The notes under the pieces are model-generated. The model saw only the letters and a list, made by a program, of their open reading frames with translations. It ran no database searches and was not told where the DNA came from. Positions 44,184-53,043 of a stretch of DNA of 64,000 nucleotides are shown in pieces. Position 1 is the first letter of the stretch. Each line of letters opens with the position of its first letter. Location: assembly GCA_023663505.1 (NCBI GenBank), contig JAMPHH010000003.1, positions 89,354 to 153,353 of the forward strand. The letters are read 5' to 3'. The translations under genes were made by a program, and so were the position numbers. Source of the stretch: Muribaculum sp. GTDB taxonomy: Bacteria > Bacillota > Clostridia > Lachnospirales > Lachnospiraceae.

Positions 44184-44212
44184 ATAATATCATATATTTT
44201 TCTTTTTGTCCA
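44184..44212 (-). promoter_or_regulatory. Sigma-A promoter of the DUF5688 gene
   Basis: TGGACA (44212-44207), 17 bases, TATTAT (44189-44184) on the minus strand. The gap 44017-44315 also contains a perfect 11-bp hairpin GATTTTGATGC/GCATCAAAATC (44255-44283), just downstream of the NlpC/P60 gene and lacking a T-run. Confidence 0.6.
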
Positions 44213-44315
44213 GTGTTATTTTTGCAAAATCTTCTTACAAATTTTACTGTCTCGGATTTTGATGCAGAATACGCATCAAAATCTCTCGCGGTTGCACTGT
44301 GAGTAATAACTTGAC

Positions 44316-45524
44316 TTACACGATTCTTCGCACCGCCAAAATCGGTCTGTATTCTGCATTACCGATCTTAATTCCCGTCTTTTGGGTGCTGGCGTGAACG
44401 ATTTTGCCACCGCCGATATACAGGGCGACATGACCGCTATAACAGATCAGATCCCCCGGCTGCGCCGCGCTGTAATCCACTCCCTTGCCCGCGCTTCGCT
44501 GCTCCGTGGAGGTTCTGGGCAGGCTGTAACCAAAATCACTGTACACCCGATATGTGAAGCCCGAGCAATCCGCTCCGTTGGTCAGACTGGTGCCGCCCGG
44601 CACATAAGGATTGCCCACAAACTGACACGCATACCTTGCCACCTGCTTGCCTAATTCACTTCCGGAAGCCCCGTCAATAATCGAATTATAATCTGTGGTG
44701 TATGTGCCGCTCGCAGCGTTCTTACCGCCCCCCGCCGCCTGCAGCTTCCTAAGAGCCTCCTGCTCCTGCTTCAGCTTCGCCTTGGCAGCACCGGCTTCTA
44801 ACTTCGCCTTCTTGATCTCGGAATCATAATTCGCCGACTGCTTTTTCTTTCTGTCAAGCAGCCCGTCAAGCTCCTCCTTCTGGCTCTCCAAGGCGTCCCT
44901 GTCCGCCTGCAGATTGGTCTTTGCCGTCTCCAGATTGAGCTTCTCAACCTCCAACTGATTCCAGAGCTCCAACACCTGATTTTGGGCGTTCACATACTCC
45001 TCCTGCTTGCCGCGGTCATATGCATAAATGGACTCCACAAAATCCATGCGGTTGAGCATATCACCCAGACCCGCGCCAGACAACAAGAGGTTTAAGCTGC
45101 TCTCCTCGCCATTCTCATACATTTTCCGGAGACGGATCACCATATCCTCAAACTGCTGCTCCACCTGTGCCTTGGACACCTCATATTGCTCCTCCGTGTC
45201 CTCGATATCAGCCGCCTTCGCCTCAATCTCGTCCTCCTTCTCGGCAATCTCGTCCTCCTTCATGCCGATACTGGTCAGGGTATTGATGATCTCGGAATTC
45301 AGATCCTCCATCTCCTCCTCGAGAATCTCCTGTTGCTCCTCCATATTCTCAATATTTTGATTCAAGGTGTCAATCTCAGTGTTTAACGCGTTGATCTTGT
45401 CCTTGACCTTATCTATGGAGGTCGCCCTGACCGTGAGAGACTCCTCTGCGGTATACTTTACCACAGAGAAAGTCAATCCCAGAATCAACAGGACACTCAT
45501 AAGCCTTGTCAGCCTTCTTCTCAT
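44316..45524 (-). CDS. Secreted NlpC/P60 peptidoglycan hydrolase with N-terminal coiled coil
   Basis: 402 residues. Signal peptide (1-34), a long coiled coil rich in E, Q and L (40-260, CwlO-like), a G/A/S linker and a C-terminal NlpC/P60 domain (about 285-402) with the catalytic Cys in N-G-A-D-C-S-G-F, His in G-H-V-A-L-Y-I-G and a third polar residue in I-V-H-A-S. Such D,L-endopeptidases cut peptidoglycan stem peptides during growth or separation and are typically regulated through the coiled coil by FtsEX. FtsEX is not in the window. Confidence 0.9.
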   Translation of the reverse strand: MRRRLTRLMSVLLILGLTFSVVKYTAEESLTVRATSIDKVKDKINALNTEIDTLNQNIENMEEQQEILEEEMEDLNSEIINTLTSIGMKEDEIAEKEDEIEAKAADIEDTEEQYEVSKAQVEQQFEDMVIRLRKMYENGEESSLNLLLSGAGLGDMLNRMDFVESIYAYDRGKQEEYVNAQNQVLELWNQLEVEKLNLETAKTNLQADRDALESQKEELDGLLDRKKKQSANYDSEIKKAKLEAGAAKAKLKQEQEALRKLQAAGGGKNAASGTYTTDYNSIIDGASGSELGKQVARYACQFVGNPYVPGGTSLTNGADCSGFTYRVYSDFGYSLPRTSTEQRSAGKGVDYSAAQPGDLICYSGHVALYIGGGKIVHASTQKTGIKIGNAEYRPILAVRRIV

Positions 45525-45547
45525 GCAATCACTCTTTTCTAAATATT

Positions 45548-46939
45548 TTACAGCTCACAATTGTTGACTGTTCTGGGGAACGGAATGACGTCCCTGATAT
45601 TCCCCATTCCGGTCAGGTACATCACACATCTCTCAAATCCCAAGCCGAATCCCGCATGGCGAACCGAACCATATTTTCTAAGATCCAGATAAAATTCATA
45701 GTCCTCTCTCTTAAGACCCAGCTCGTCCATGCGCGCCTCCAACACCTCCAGCTGATCCTCGCGCTGACTGCCGCCGATGATCTCCCCGATTCCGGGCACC
45801 AGACAATCCATGGCAGCCACAGTCTTGCCATCCTCGTTCAGCTTCATATAGAACGCCTTGATCTCCTTTGGATAATCCGTCACAAAAACAGGACGCTTGA
45901 ATTCAACCTCCGTCAGATATCTCTCATGCTCTGTCTGCAGGTCACAGCCCCAAAACACCTTGTAATCGAATTGGTCGTTGTGTTTCTCCAAAATCTCAAT
46001 CGCCTCCGTGTAGGTCACATGTCCGAAATCAGAGTTCAGCACATGCTCCAATCGTTCAATCAGCCCCTTGTCCACAAACTGATTAAAGAAAGCCATCTCC
46101 TCCGGCGCGTTCTCCAACACATAGCGAATCACATGCTTTAGCATCGCCTCCGCCAGCATCATATCATCCTTCAGATCCGCAAACGCCATCTCGGGCTCGA
46201 TCATCCAAAATTCCGCCGCATGTCGGGTGGTATTGGAATTCTCCGCGCGGAAGGTAGGACCAAAGGTATATACATTTTTAAACGCGAACGCATAGGTCTC
46301 CACGTTCAGTTGTCCGCTCACGGTGAGATTCGTGGGCTTGCCAAAGAAATCCTGTGTGAAATCAATACTCCCGTCCGCATTACGGGGAAGGTTGTCCAGA
46401 TCCATCGTAGTCACCTGAAACATCTCGCCCGCGCCCTCACAGTCGCTTCCCGTGATAATGGGAGTGTGCACATACACAAAGCCCCGATCCATGAAAAAGG
46501 TATGAATCGCGTATGCAATCAGGGAACGCACGCGAAACACCGCCTGAAAGGTGTTCGTCCTTGGACGCAGATGAGAGATTGTGCGCAGGTATTCAAAGGT
46601 GTGACGCTTTTTCTGCAGGGGATAATCCGCCGTGGAAGCTCCCTCCACCGTCACCTCCGCCGCCTGTAGCTCAAAGGGCTGCTTTGCCTCGGGCGTCTCC
46701 ACAATCGTCCCGCGCACGATCACAGCCGTGCCCACATTCATCTTGCACAATGTCCCAAAATTATCCAGCCCGTCGCCATATACCACCTGCAAGGGCTCAA
46801 AAAATGTGCCGTCATTGATCACCAAGAATCCGAAATTCTTAGAGTCGCGATTGCTTCTGACCCACCCCCCGACAGTTACCTCTTTTCCGATAAATTCCTC
46901 CTTGCTGCGATACAAGGCTTTAATATCCGTCAAATTCAC
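45548..46939 (-). CDS. asnS: Asparaginyl-tRNA synthetase
   Basis: 463 residues, class IIb: OB domain with V-x-V-x-G-W-V-R-S-N-R-D-S-K-N-F-G-F-L, motif 2 T-F-R-A-E-N-S-N-T-x-R-H and motif 3 G-x-G-F-E-R. It charges tRNA(Asn) directly. Start is a GTG at 46939 with AGAGGGAT. It lies 33 bp after the trigger-factor-like gene and has no T-box of its own. Its presence means the GatCAB route is not the only path to Asn-tRNA. Confidence 0.96.
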   Translation of the reverse strand: MNLTDIKALYRSKEEFIGKEVTVGGWVRSNRDSKNFGFLVINDGTFFEPLQVVYGDGLDNFGTLCKMNVGTAVIVRGTIVETPEAKQPFELQAAEVTVEGASTADYPLQKKRHTFEYLRTISHLRPRTNTFQAVFRVRSLIAYAIHTFFMDRGFVYVHTPIITGSDCEGAGEMFQVTTMDLDNLPRNADGSIDFTQDFFGKPTNLTVSGQLNVETYAFAFKNVYTFGPTFRAENSNTTRHAAEFWMIEPEMAFADLKDDMMLAEAMLKHVIRYVLENAPEEMAFFNQFVDKGLIERLEHVLNSDFGHVTYTEAIEILEKHNDQFDYKVFWGCDLQTEHERYLTEVEFKRPVFVTDYPKEIKAFYMKLNEDGKTVAAMDCLVPGIGEIIGGSQREDQLEVLEARMDELGLKREDYEFYLDLRKYGSVRHAGFGLGFERCVMYLTGMGNIRDVIPFPRTVNNCEL

Positions 46940-46972
46940 AATATCCCTCTTTTCCGCGCGTTCTGCGCCTTT

Positions 46973-48010
46973 TTATATTTCCGTGTTCGTGGTGTTTTCC
47001 ACCACAAAATTCAAAACGTCCTCATTGAGAAAGCTCTCTCTGTAATCCGTCTTCGTCAGCCCTTCCTCCAAAAGCCCCTCAACCGTAGTCCCCACCATCT
47101 TGGCTGCTTCCTCCATTCTTGCGTCCAGCTCGGAATCGGACAGATTCAAGCCCTCCCTGTCCGCAATCGCCTTGATCACCAGTGTTTCCCTTGCGTACTG
47201 CTCCGCATAGACATTCAAGGTGTCCTCATACTCATCACCGTACAAGGTCCGGGCATCTATTCCATAATACATCATCACCATCTGATCCAACAATTCCGCA
47301 TAGGTTTCCCGACCCCTTTTCAAGAGGCTCTCGGGCGATTCAGCAGTAAAGGTTGTTGACATCATCACCTGATTCATGGCTGCGTTTTGGAGATTATTCA
47401 AATAAGCGCTCTTCGCCTGCGCATTCAAGGAATCCTCCGCGTATTGATGAAGCTCCTCCAAGGTGGTCACGCCTTCAATGCCAAGTCCCTCTACCTGTTC
47501 CTCCTCCATCTGGGGAATAAAATTCACAGTGACCGTGAATACCACGTCCTGCCCCGCAAGCTCGTTGCCATAATTCTCGGGAAAGGTCAAATTGATGTCC
47601 ACTGTTTCTCCGGGCATCACGCCGATCAGCCCGTCCTCGAAGCCGGGGATAAACTGCCCCGAGCCAATCAGCAGGGTCGCTCCCTGTGCGGTGCCCCCGT
47701 CAAACGCCACGCCGTCCCGCTTGCCCTCATAATCAATATTGGTCATATCCAAAAGCTCCACGGGTCTGTCCTTAATCCCGTCCTCCGCAACCACCTGCTC
47801 AAAATACATCTGCTTGGTCTTAATCTCAATATCATTCTCGTCAAATTCCTCAGGTGGAGCCACGCTCACCTGCAATCCCTTATATTCCCCCAGAGTCACA
47901 TAATCCTCCGCGTTGAACGAATCCCAAATATCGTCCTCCGTATCACCACAGCCGCCCAAAAGCGCCATGCCCATCACCAGCGCCAATGCGCCAATCCATC
48001 TTTTTCTCAT
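46973..48010 (-). CDS. Trigger-factor-like peptidyl-prolyl isomerase lipoprotein
   Basis: 345 residues. Signal peptide with lipobox A-L-L-G-G-C (Cys about 21), then an FKBP domain (V-D-I-N-L-T-F-P-E-N-Y-G-N-E-L-A-G-Q-D-V-V-F-T-V, G-S-G-Q-F-I-P-G-F-E-D-G-L) and a C-terminal helical domain like that of trigger factor. The ribosome-binding N-terminal domain of true trigger factor is missing, so it probably acts as a foldase outside the membrane. AGGAGGAG precedes the ATG. Confidence 0.85.
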   Translation of the reverse strand: MRKRWIGALALVMGMALLGGCGDTEDDIWDSFNAEDYVTLGEYKGLQVSVAPPEEFDENDIEIKTKQMYFEQVVAEDGIKDRPVELLDMTNIDYEGKRDGVAFDGGTAQGATLLIGSGQFIPGFEDGLIGVMPGETVDINLTFPENYGNELAGQDVVFTVTVNFIPQMEEEQVEGLGIEGVTTLEELHQYAEDSLNAQAKSAYLNNLQNAAMNQVMMSTTFTAESPESLLKRGRETYAELLDQMVMMYYGIDARTLYGDEYEDTLNVYAEQYARETLVIKAIADREGLNLSDSELDARMEEAAKMVGTTVEGLLEEGLTKTDYRESFLNEDVLNFVVENTTNTEI

Positions 48011-48133
48011 AAATTCTCCTCCTATCGGGGCGCATAAGCCCCCATTGATAGATATTGTAACACAAAAGAACTCTATTTAAAAGCCCTTTCCTGACGAATC
48101 CAGCATAGCAATTCACGCCCCACCGGTTCAGCC

Positions 48134-49606
48134 CTACAACAGTGGCGAAAGCAGGCGGCACACCTGCTCCTTCAGCCGCAGACGAAGCCCCCTGCCCGCG
48201 TACATATCCTTGGTTACGCGCGTGCAGTGCTTCAAATCCTCTTTAAAAAGCTGCTCCATCTCACCAGCCTTCTCATGGTTATAGACGACAGCATTCACCT
48301 CAAAGTTCAGGGAAAAGCTGCGAATATCCATATTCGCCGTTCCATAGCAGAGCACCCTGCCATCTACAATCATTCCCTTGCTGTGCAGGAAGCCATTGTT
48401 ATAGATATAGCACTTCGCGCCCGCCATCACTAAATCCCCCATGTAAGAATAGGTTGCCCAATAGACAAAAGGGTGGTCAGGCTTGCAGGGTATCATGATA
48501 TTGACCTCGATTCCCGAACGGACAGCGATCTTCAACGCGTTAAATATGGACTCGTCCGGTATAAAATACGGGGTCTGGATATAGATACTTTTCTTCGCCT
48601 TTGTGATCAGCCGCAGATAATTGTCCCGAATCTGCTCCGTGGTGTGGTCAGGCCCGCTGCTGATGATCTGCAGCTCACAGTGATCCCTCACCCCTGACTC
48701 AAAACCCTCAAAAAGCGAGTCGTCCTGCAAAAGATTCTCCCTTGCCGCATAATTCCAATCCATCACAAAACGCACCTGCAGTGCGGCGACTCCCTCACCG
48801 TGAATCCGCAGATGTGTGTCGCGCCAATAGCCGAATTTCTTGTCCAGACCGATGTACTCCCTGCCAATGTTAAAGCCGCCCACATAAGCCACGCGATTAT
48901 CAATCACGACGATCTTGCGGTGATTGCGGTAATTGATACGAAGCTGAAACCGCCCGAGGATCGCAGGGAAGAATTCCGCCGTCTGAATACCCATACGGTT
49001 TAATTTTTTCCAGAAGCTATGTCGCACTCGCCGACACCCCATGGCGTCAAAGAGCACCCGAACCTCCACGCCCTCCGCCGCCTTCCTTGCCAGCACCTCC
49101 ACAATACGGTTGAACAGCACATCATTTCTGATGATATAATATTGAATATGAATGAAATGCTCTGCCCTCTCCAAATCCTCGATCAAAGTGTCAAATTTCT
49201 CATTTCCGTCCGTGAAGATATCAATGTCATTATCGTTGCTCAACATGGAACCCGAGACCTCAAGATTGTACATAGCCAAATCCTCAAAGCCGTCCAGCTC
49301 CGTGTTCTCCATACCCGGCTCCCTCGTCTTGAGCTGATACTCCTGATGCCGTATCGCCTCCCCCAGATAGTCCTCCACCTCCTTTAGACGAAACATCCTG
49401 CGCTTTCGCATATTCTGTCCCAGAAAGAGATAGAACACAAAGCCCAAAAAGGGGATAAAATACAACAAAAGAAGCCATGCCCAGACGCTCTTGGGGTCTC
49501 TGCGCTCAAAAAACACAATGATAATGGCAAACAGCATATTCCAGATAAAAAGATTTTGAAAGAGAAAATCAATCACCTCTTTGGCAATCTCCCAAACCTG
49601 CGTCAT
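48134..49606 (-). CDS. cls: Cardiolipin synthase
   Basis: 490 residues. Two N-terminal membrane spans (about 15-60), then two phospholipase-D motifs: H-R-K-I-V-V-I-D-N-R-V-A-Y-V-G-G (about 230) and H-S-K-G-M-I-V-D-G-R-V-L-C-Y-G-T-A-N (about 410). It condenses two phosphatidylglycerols to cardiolipin at the membrane. GGAAGG precedes the ATG. It is divergent from the gene at 49730. Confidence 0.95.
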   Translation of the reverse strand: MTQVWEIAKEVIDFLFQNLFIWNMLFAIIIVFFERRDPKSVWAWLLLLYFIPFLGFVFYLFLGQNMRKRRMFRLKEVEDYLGEAIRHQEYQLKTREPGMENTELDGFEDLAMYNLEVSGSMLSNDNDIDIFTDGNEKFDTLIEDLERAEHFIHIQYYIIRNDVLFNRIVEVLARKAAEGVEVRVLFDAMGCRRVRHSFWKKLNRMGIQTAEFFPAILGRFQLRINYRNHRKIVVIDNRVAYVGGFNIGREYIGLDKKFGYWRDTHLRIHGEGVAALQVRFVMDWNYAARENLLQDDSLFEGFESGVRDHCELQIISSGPDHTTEQIRDNYLRLITKAKKSIYIQTPYFIPDESIFNALKIAVRSGIEVNIMIPCKPDHPFVYWATYSYMGDLVMAGAKCYIYNNGFLHSKGMIVDGRVLCYGTANMDIRSFSLNFEVNAVVYNHEKAGEMEQLFKEDLKHCTRVTKDMYAGRGLRLRLKEQVCRLLSPLL

Positions 49607-49643
49607 GAAATAATCCTTCCTTTGAATAAATTAAAATGTAATG

Positions 49644-49673
49644 TTGCGAATGGAGCGGTTTGTGTGTTATAGT
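49644..49673 (+). promoter_or_regulatory. Possible sigma-A promoter of the gene at 49730
   Basis: TTGCGA (49644-49649), 18 bases, TATAGT (49668-49673), 57 bp before the start. Moderate match. Confidence 0.4.
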
Positions 49674-49729
49674 TATCAATAATCATTGAACACAAACCAT
49701 CAACATCGAAACAGGAGGTTCCATAGGAA

Positions 49730-50206
49730 ATGAAAACAGGAACAATTGTACTTCTCGTGATACTTGCCGTGGTTGCCATCGCATTGGTTGCGCTGTATTT
49801 CGTCGGCAAGAAAGCACAGAAAAAGCAAGCCGAGCAGCAACAAATGATGGAGGCAAACAAACAGACCGTCTCCATGCTGATCATTGACAAAAAGCGAATG
49901 AAGCTAAAGGATTCCGGACTGCCCCAGGTCGTCCTCGACGAAACGCCCAAGCTGATGAGAGGCACCAAGCTTCCCATTGTCAAGGCAAAGGTCGGGCCAC
50001 AGATCCTCTCCCTGATCAGCGACGAGAAAATCTTTGATTCCATTCCCGTGAAAAAGGAAGTCAAGGCAGTGGTCAGCGGAATCTACATTATTGACGTGAA
50101 AGGTCTTCACGGCAAAACAATAAAAGAACCTGAGAAAAAGAAAGGCTTCTTCAAACGCATAGCGGCGACCATTCAGGAAAAGGGCGGCGCAAAGCCGTTA
50201 AAGTAA
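49730..50206 (+). CDS. Membrane-anchored cytoplasmic protein, function unknown
   Basis: 158 residues. One N-terminal span (5-27, I-V-L-L-V-I-L-A-V-V-A-I-A-L-V), then a basic helical stretch and a soluble domain with L-I-I-D-K-K-R-M-K-L-K-D-S-G-L-P and G-T-K-L-P-I-V-K-A-K-V-G-P-Q-I-L-S-L-I. The strongly basic region after the span puts the domain in the cytoplasm. I do not recognise a functional family, although proteins of this kind are common in Lachnospiraceae. AGGAGGT precedes the ATG. Confidence 0.75.
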   Translation: MKTGTIVLLVILAVVAIALVALYFVGKKAQKKQAEQQQMMEANKQTVSMLIIDKKRMKLKDSGLPQVVLDETPKLMRGTKLPIVKAKVGPQILSLISDEKIFDSIPVKKEVKAVVSGIYIIDVKGLHGKTIKEPEKKKGFFKRIAATIQEKGGAKPLK

Positions 50207-50258
50207 AACTCATCTCCAAACCATGATCTATCGCGGCATTCGTCAAGATGGACAATGC

Positions 50259-50306
50259 AAAACTGTTTGCATGCAAACCTGTTTACATGTAAAATTGTTC
50301 ACATGC
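50259..50306. repeat. Three tandem 16-bp repeats
   Basis: AAAACTGTTTGCATGC, AAACCTGTTTACATGT and AAAATTGTTCACATGC lie in register, each with a CATG core. They are between two convergent genes and run into the 3' end of the DUF1934 gene, encoding its last residues. Confidence 0.7.
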
Positions 50307-50802
50307 AGGCATGTCCACTTGACCCATTGCCCGCGGAGATCGTAAGCTCATACTCTCCCACGGCTTGTCCCTCATTCTCCAAGGTATATACAATCTTTAC
50401 TCCCGGCCACCCCTCCGAGTCATTCTCCTCGGAAAGCCTCTCCACAGACCTTGTCGCGATATCCAGCATCAGCATTCCAAAGGGCGTGGCATATTCCGTC
50501 CGATAGGGCTTGCCCGATTCAAAAATCATGCAGTGTCCCATAGATCCTTGCCTGTTCAATTCCACGGTCGAGCCCTTTAGCTTGATTCGGGTCTTCGAGC
50601 TCTGTGAAGCTCCCTCTGTCTGTTCCTCGTATAAAAGATAATGACTTTCACCCCTGCAGAAATACTCCGCAGAAACCTCCTGAGTAATCACCACAGGCTG
50701 TTGCTCTCCTGCTTCTGCTTGTTTGCCCTCCGCTTGTGGCGGATATTGGATTCCGGTAATCGTCACTTGAAGCCTTTGCCCCGCCGCCATATCAATACTC
50801 AT
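50299..50802 (-). CDS. DUF1934 family protein (calycin-like, YwiB type)
   Basis: 167 residues. The start region has V-T-I-T-G-I-Q, and the body has strands Y-L-L-Y-E-E, T-R-I-K-L-K-G-S-T-V-E-L-N-R-Q-G, M-I-F-E-S-G-K-P-Y-R-T-E-Y-A-T-P-F-G and Y-E-L-T-I-S-A-G-N, the DUF1934 pattern. Function unknown. The ATG at 50802 overlaps the murI stop by 11 bp, so it is translationally coupled to murI. Confidence 0.8.
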   Translation of the reverse strand: MSIDMAAGQRLQVTITGIQYPPQAEGKQAEAGEQQPVVITQEVSAEYFCRGESHYLLYEEQTEGASQSSKTRIKLKGSTVELNRQGSMGHCMIFESGKPYRTEYATPFGMLMLDIATRSVERLSEENDSEGWPGVKIVYTLENEGQAVGEYELTISAGNGSSGHACM

Positions 50803-51622
50803 CTATATTGATGGTCTTGGCGGAGAGAATCCCGTATTTGATGATGGAATTGGCAAATCGCTTGAACTTATCCGCTCCGTCACTCACATAAAATAAATAC
50901 TGATTCGCCCCCAGCTTTGGCGGCTCCTGATTCAAGAGCCCCTTTTGCTCCAACAGTTCCTTTAGCTCCCTTGCCGTCTCGTAAGCCGGATTCACCAAGG
51001 TCACCTGTTCCCCCATGATCTTGCCCAGCGTGGAGCGTATCAGGGGATAGTGCGTACAACCCAGTATCAGGGTGTCAATATCAATATCAATCAATTCCGT
51101 CAGATAACGTCTTGCAATCTCGTCCGTCACAGGGTCTTCCCACAGCCCCTCCTCCACCAAGGGCACAAAGAGCGGACAAGCCTTGCCATAAATCGTCACG
51201 TCCTTATTCAATTCCTTTATGTACTTGGAGTAAATCTGACTCCCAATCGTGGCGTCCGTGGCGATGACCCCCACGCGGCCGTTCTTGGTCACGTCCACTG
51301 CGGTCTTGGCCCCGGGCTTCACCACGCCGATCATCGGGATCTCTATCTCCCTCTCCAACTCGTCCAAAGCATAGGCACTTGCGGTATTACATGCCACCAC
51401 GATGGTCTTCACCTGAAAGGTCTGCAAAAAGCGCACGATCTGTCTTGAAAAACGAGTGACCGTCTCCTTTGACTTACTGCCGTAGGGCAGCCTCGCCGTA
51501 TCCCCAAAATAAACGATTTTCTCATTTGGGATCTGACGCATGATCTCTCTGGCGACAGTCAATCCCCCCACACCGGAATCAAACACCCCGATAGGCAATT
51601 CATTATTGACTTCCTGATTCAT
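50792..51622 (-). CDS. murI: Glutamate racemase
   Basis: 276 residues. It makes D-glutamate for peptidoglycan. Both catalytic cysteines are seen: V-V-A-C-N-T-A-S-A (about 78) and L-G-C-T-H-Y-P-L (about 189), plus I-G-V-F-D-S-G-V-G-G-L-T-V at the N-terminus. It follows a small anchored protein gene and precedes DUF1934. Confidence 0.96.
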   Translation of the reverse strand: MNQEVNNELPIGVFDSGVGGLTVAREIMRQIPNEKIVYFGDTARLPYGSKSKETVTRFSRQIVRFLQTFQVKTIVVACNTASAYALDELEREIEIPMIGVVKPGAKTAVDVTKNGRVGVIATDATIGSQIYSKYIKELNKDVTIYGKACPLFVPLVEEGLWEDPVTDEIARRYLTELIDIDIDTLILGCTHYPLIRSTLGKIMGEQVTLVNPAYETARELKELLEQKGLLNQEPPKLGANQYLFYVSDGADKFKRFANSIIKYGILSAKTINIDEY

Positions 51623-51632
51623 GATCTATTCC

Positions 51633-51902
51633 TCATTTCTGCGCATAAGCCGCCCATTCTGTCAACAGCCTGCTCTTAAAGCGGATCTGGCTGCAATCCG
51701 CATCCAATATCTTCCAGTAAAGCTCACTGCCGCCAACCGCCGAGCCCGTCTCTGTGTCCGTGTGGGACTCAGAAGCCTCCTCAGTCTCATTTTCATATAC
51801 AATCTCATAAGTGGATTCCAGTAATGTAAACCGGGGATATAAGGCTCCCCACCAACCCATGGCGGCACAAACTGCCAAAATTGCAATTCCGTTTTTCTTC
51901 AT
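51633..51902 (-). CDS. Small protein with N-terminal membrane/signal segment, unknown
   Basis: 89 residues from the ATG at 51902 (a GTG at 51911 is an alternative). Hydrophobic start (N-G-I-A-I-L-A-V-C-A-A-M-G-W-W-G-A-L), then an acidic E/T/S-rich linker and a short C-terminal segment Y-W-K-I-L-D-A-D-C-S-Q-I-R-F. No family recognised. It ends 10 bp before murI. Its ribosome site is weak, so the gene is moderately certain. Confidence 0.55.
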   Translation of the reverse strand: MKKNGIAILAVCAAMGWWGALYPRFTLLESTYEIVYENETEEASESHTDTETGSAVGGSELYWKILDADCSQIRFKSRLLTEWAAYAQK

Positions 51903-52094
51903 AGCATTCACTTTCTTATCCCTGCTTTCTTAATTCCCGCGAGAGTCACATGCCAAAGCATTCTATGAATGCTTGTGCTTTGCCGCAGGATTGTTGACCT
52001 TGCACCATATTACTTCCAATATGGCTGCATTTATAAAGGTTTATAAGAAAATGATTGCCAAATTCTGGTGATATTATACAATATTACCACAACT

Positions 52095-52225
52095 CTCGGG
52101 CAGAGCCCCGAAAAACCTTCGGTTTTCCGGGGTCGCTCCGCTCGTCAAATATCCGAATAAACATCTGCCCGAGCAAGCTCGGCATCTGTTCATCCGGACA
52201 CTTGCCTCTGCCCTATGCGGATATT
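52095..52225. repeat. Structured intergenic segment with nested inverted repeats
   Basis: CTCGGGCAG (52095-52103) pairs with CTGCCCGAG (52165-52173), enclosing a 12-bp hairpin CCCCGAAAAACC/GGTTTTCCGGGG; AATATCCG (52148-52155) pairs with CGGATATT (52218-52225); and GAGC-AA-GCTC is at 52171-52180. The 9-bp and 8-bp stems overlap in order, so alternative folds are possible. The 457-bp gap 51903-52359 holds this, a second repeat block and no gene. Confidence 0.6.
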
Positions 52226-52357
52226 ATACCATGATTGCTGTGCAATCATGGTATTTATGGCCATTCGGCCGTTTTATGCCTTGAATATGGACTTATTTTA
52301 CCATGATTGCTCCACAATCATGGTATTATAGCCATTCGGCCGTTCCATGCCTTGCAC
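52226..52357. repeat. Tandem hairpin repeat, two units
   Basis: Unit 1: hairpin ATACCATGATTGC-TGT-GCAATCATGGTAT (52226-52254) then TTTATGGCCATTCGGCCGTT and TTATGCCTTGAATATGGAC. Unit 2: hairpin TACCATGATTG-CTCCA-CAATCATGGTA (52299-52325) then TTATAGCCATTCGGCCGTTC and CATGCCTTGCA. Period about 73 bp. A degenerate copy of the spacer is at 11834-11875. It abuts the 3' end of the GntR gene. Confidence 0.7.
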
Positions 52358-52359
52358 AG

Positions 52360-53043
52360 TCAACGTTTCTCCCTGTCCAGTCGAATCTGGCGGATAATCG
52401 CCTTTTTCTGATTGTCTATATGAACCTTGGCGGCCTCGCATGCCCGCTCCTTGTCCCTGCTCACCAGACTTTCATAGATAATTCTATGCTCCTCCACCAG
52501 TCTTTCATGCTGACTGAAATCCTTAATATACTCAAACCGATAGCGGTACATTTGCTCCGACAGATTGTTCACCAGCTGAATCAGACGTTGATTGCCCGTA
52601 GCCTGCAGGATAATATCATGGAGCTCCACGTCCGCCTGAGCGATCTGCTTCACGTCCTTCGTGCGAACCACCTGCTCAAAGGTTCCGCATGCCTCCTTGA
52701 GCTGCGCAAGCTCCTCCTCCGTGATACGCTCACAGGCAAGCTCCACGCAGAGCGCGTCCATAGCCCGCCTGACCTCCAACACATCGCTCATGCTTTTCTC
52801 CGTGATCTGAGCGACCTCCGCTCCCCTTCGGGGTATCATGGTGACAAGCCCCTCCAGCTCAAGCTTGCGGATCGCCTCCCTGATCGGAGTACGGCTCACC
52901 CCCAGTCTGTTCGCCAGATGTATCTCCATCAGGCGCTCCCCGGGCTTCAACTCCCCCGTCAATATTGCCTGACGCAGTGTATTGAAGACCACATCTCTCA
53001 ATGGCAGAAATTCGTCCAATTTTACCTGCAAATTATCCTGCAT
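52360..53043 (-). CDS. GntR family transcriptional regulator, FadR/FCD subfamily
   Basis: 227 residues. Winged helix (about 8-75: V-V-F-N-T-L-R-Q-A-I-L-T-G-E-L-K-P-G-E-R-L, R-L-G-V-S-R-T-P-I-R-E-A-I-R-K-L-E) and an FCD ligand domain (80-220) with the metal-site residues in V-E-L-H-D-I-I-L-Q-A-T-G-N and the following helices. Start at 53043 with GGAGGT; an earlier in-frame start at 53073 overlaps ispE further. It overlaps the ispE 3' end and is co-transcribed with it. The ligand is unknown. Confidence 0.9.
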   Translation of the reverse strand: MQDNLQVKLDEFLPLRDVVFNTLRQAILTGELKPGERLMEIHLANRLGVSRTPIREAIRKLELEGLVTMIPRRGAEVAQITEKSMSDVLEVRRAMDALCVELACERITEEELAQLKEACGTFEQVVRTKDVKQIAQADVELHDIILQATGNQRLIQLVNNLSEQMYRYRFEYIKDFSQHERLVEEHRIIYESLVSRDKERACEAAKVHIDNQKKAIIRQIRLDREKR

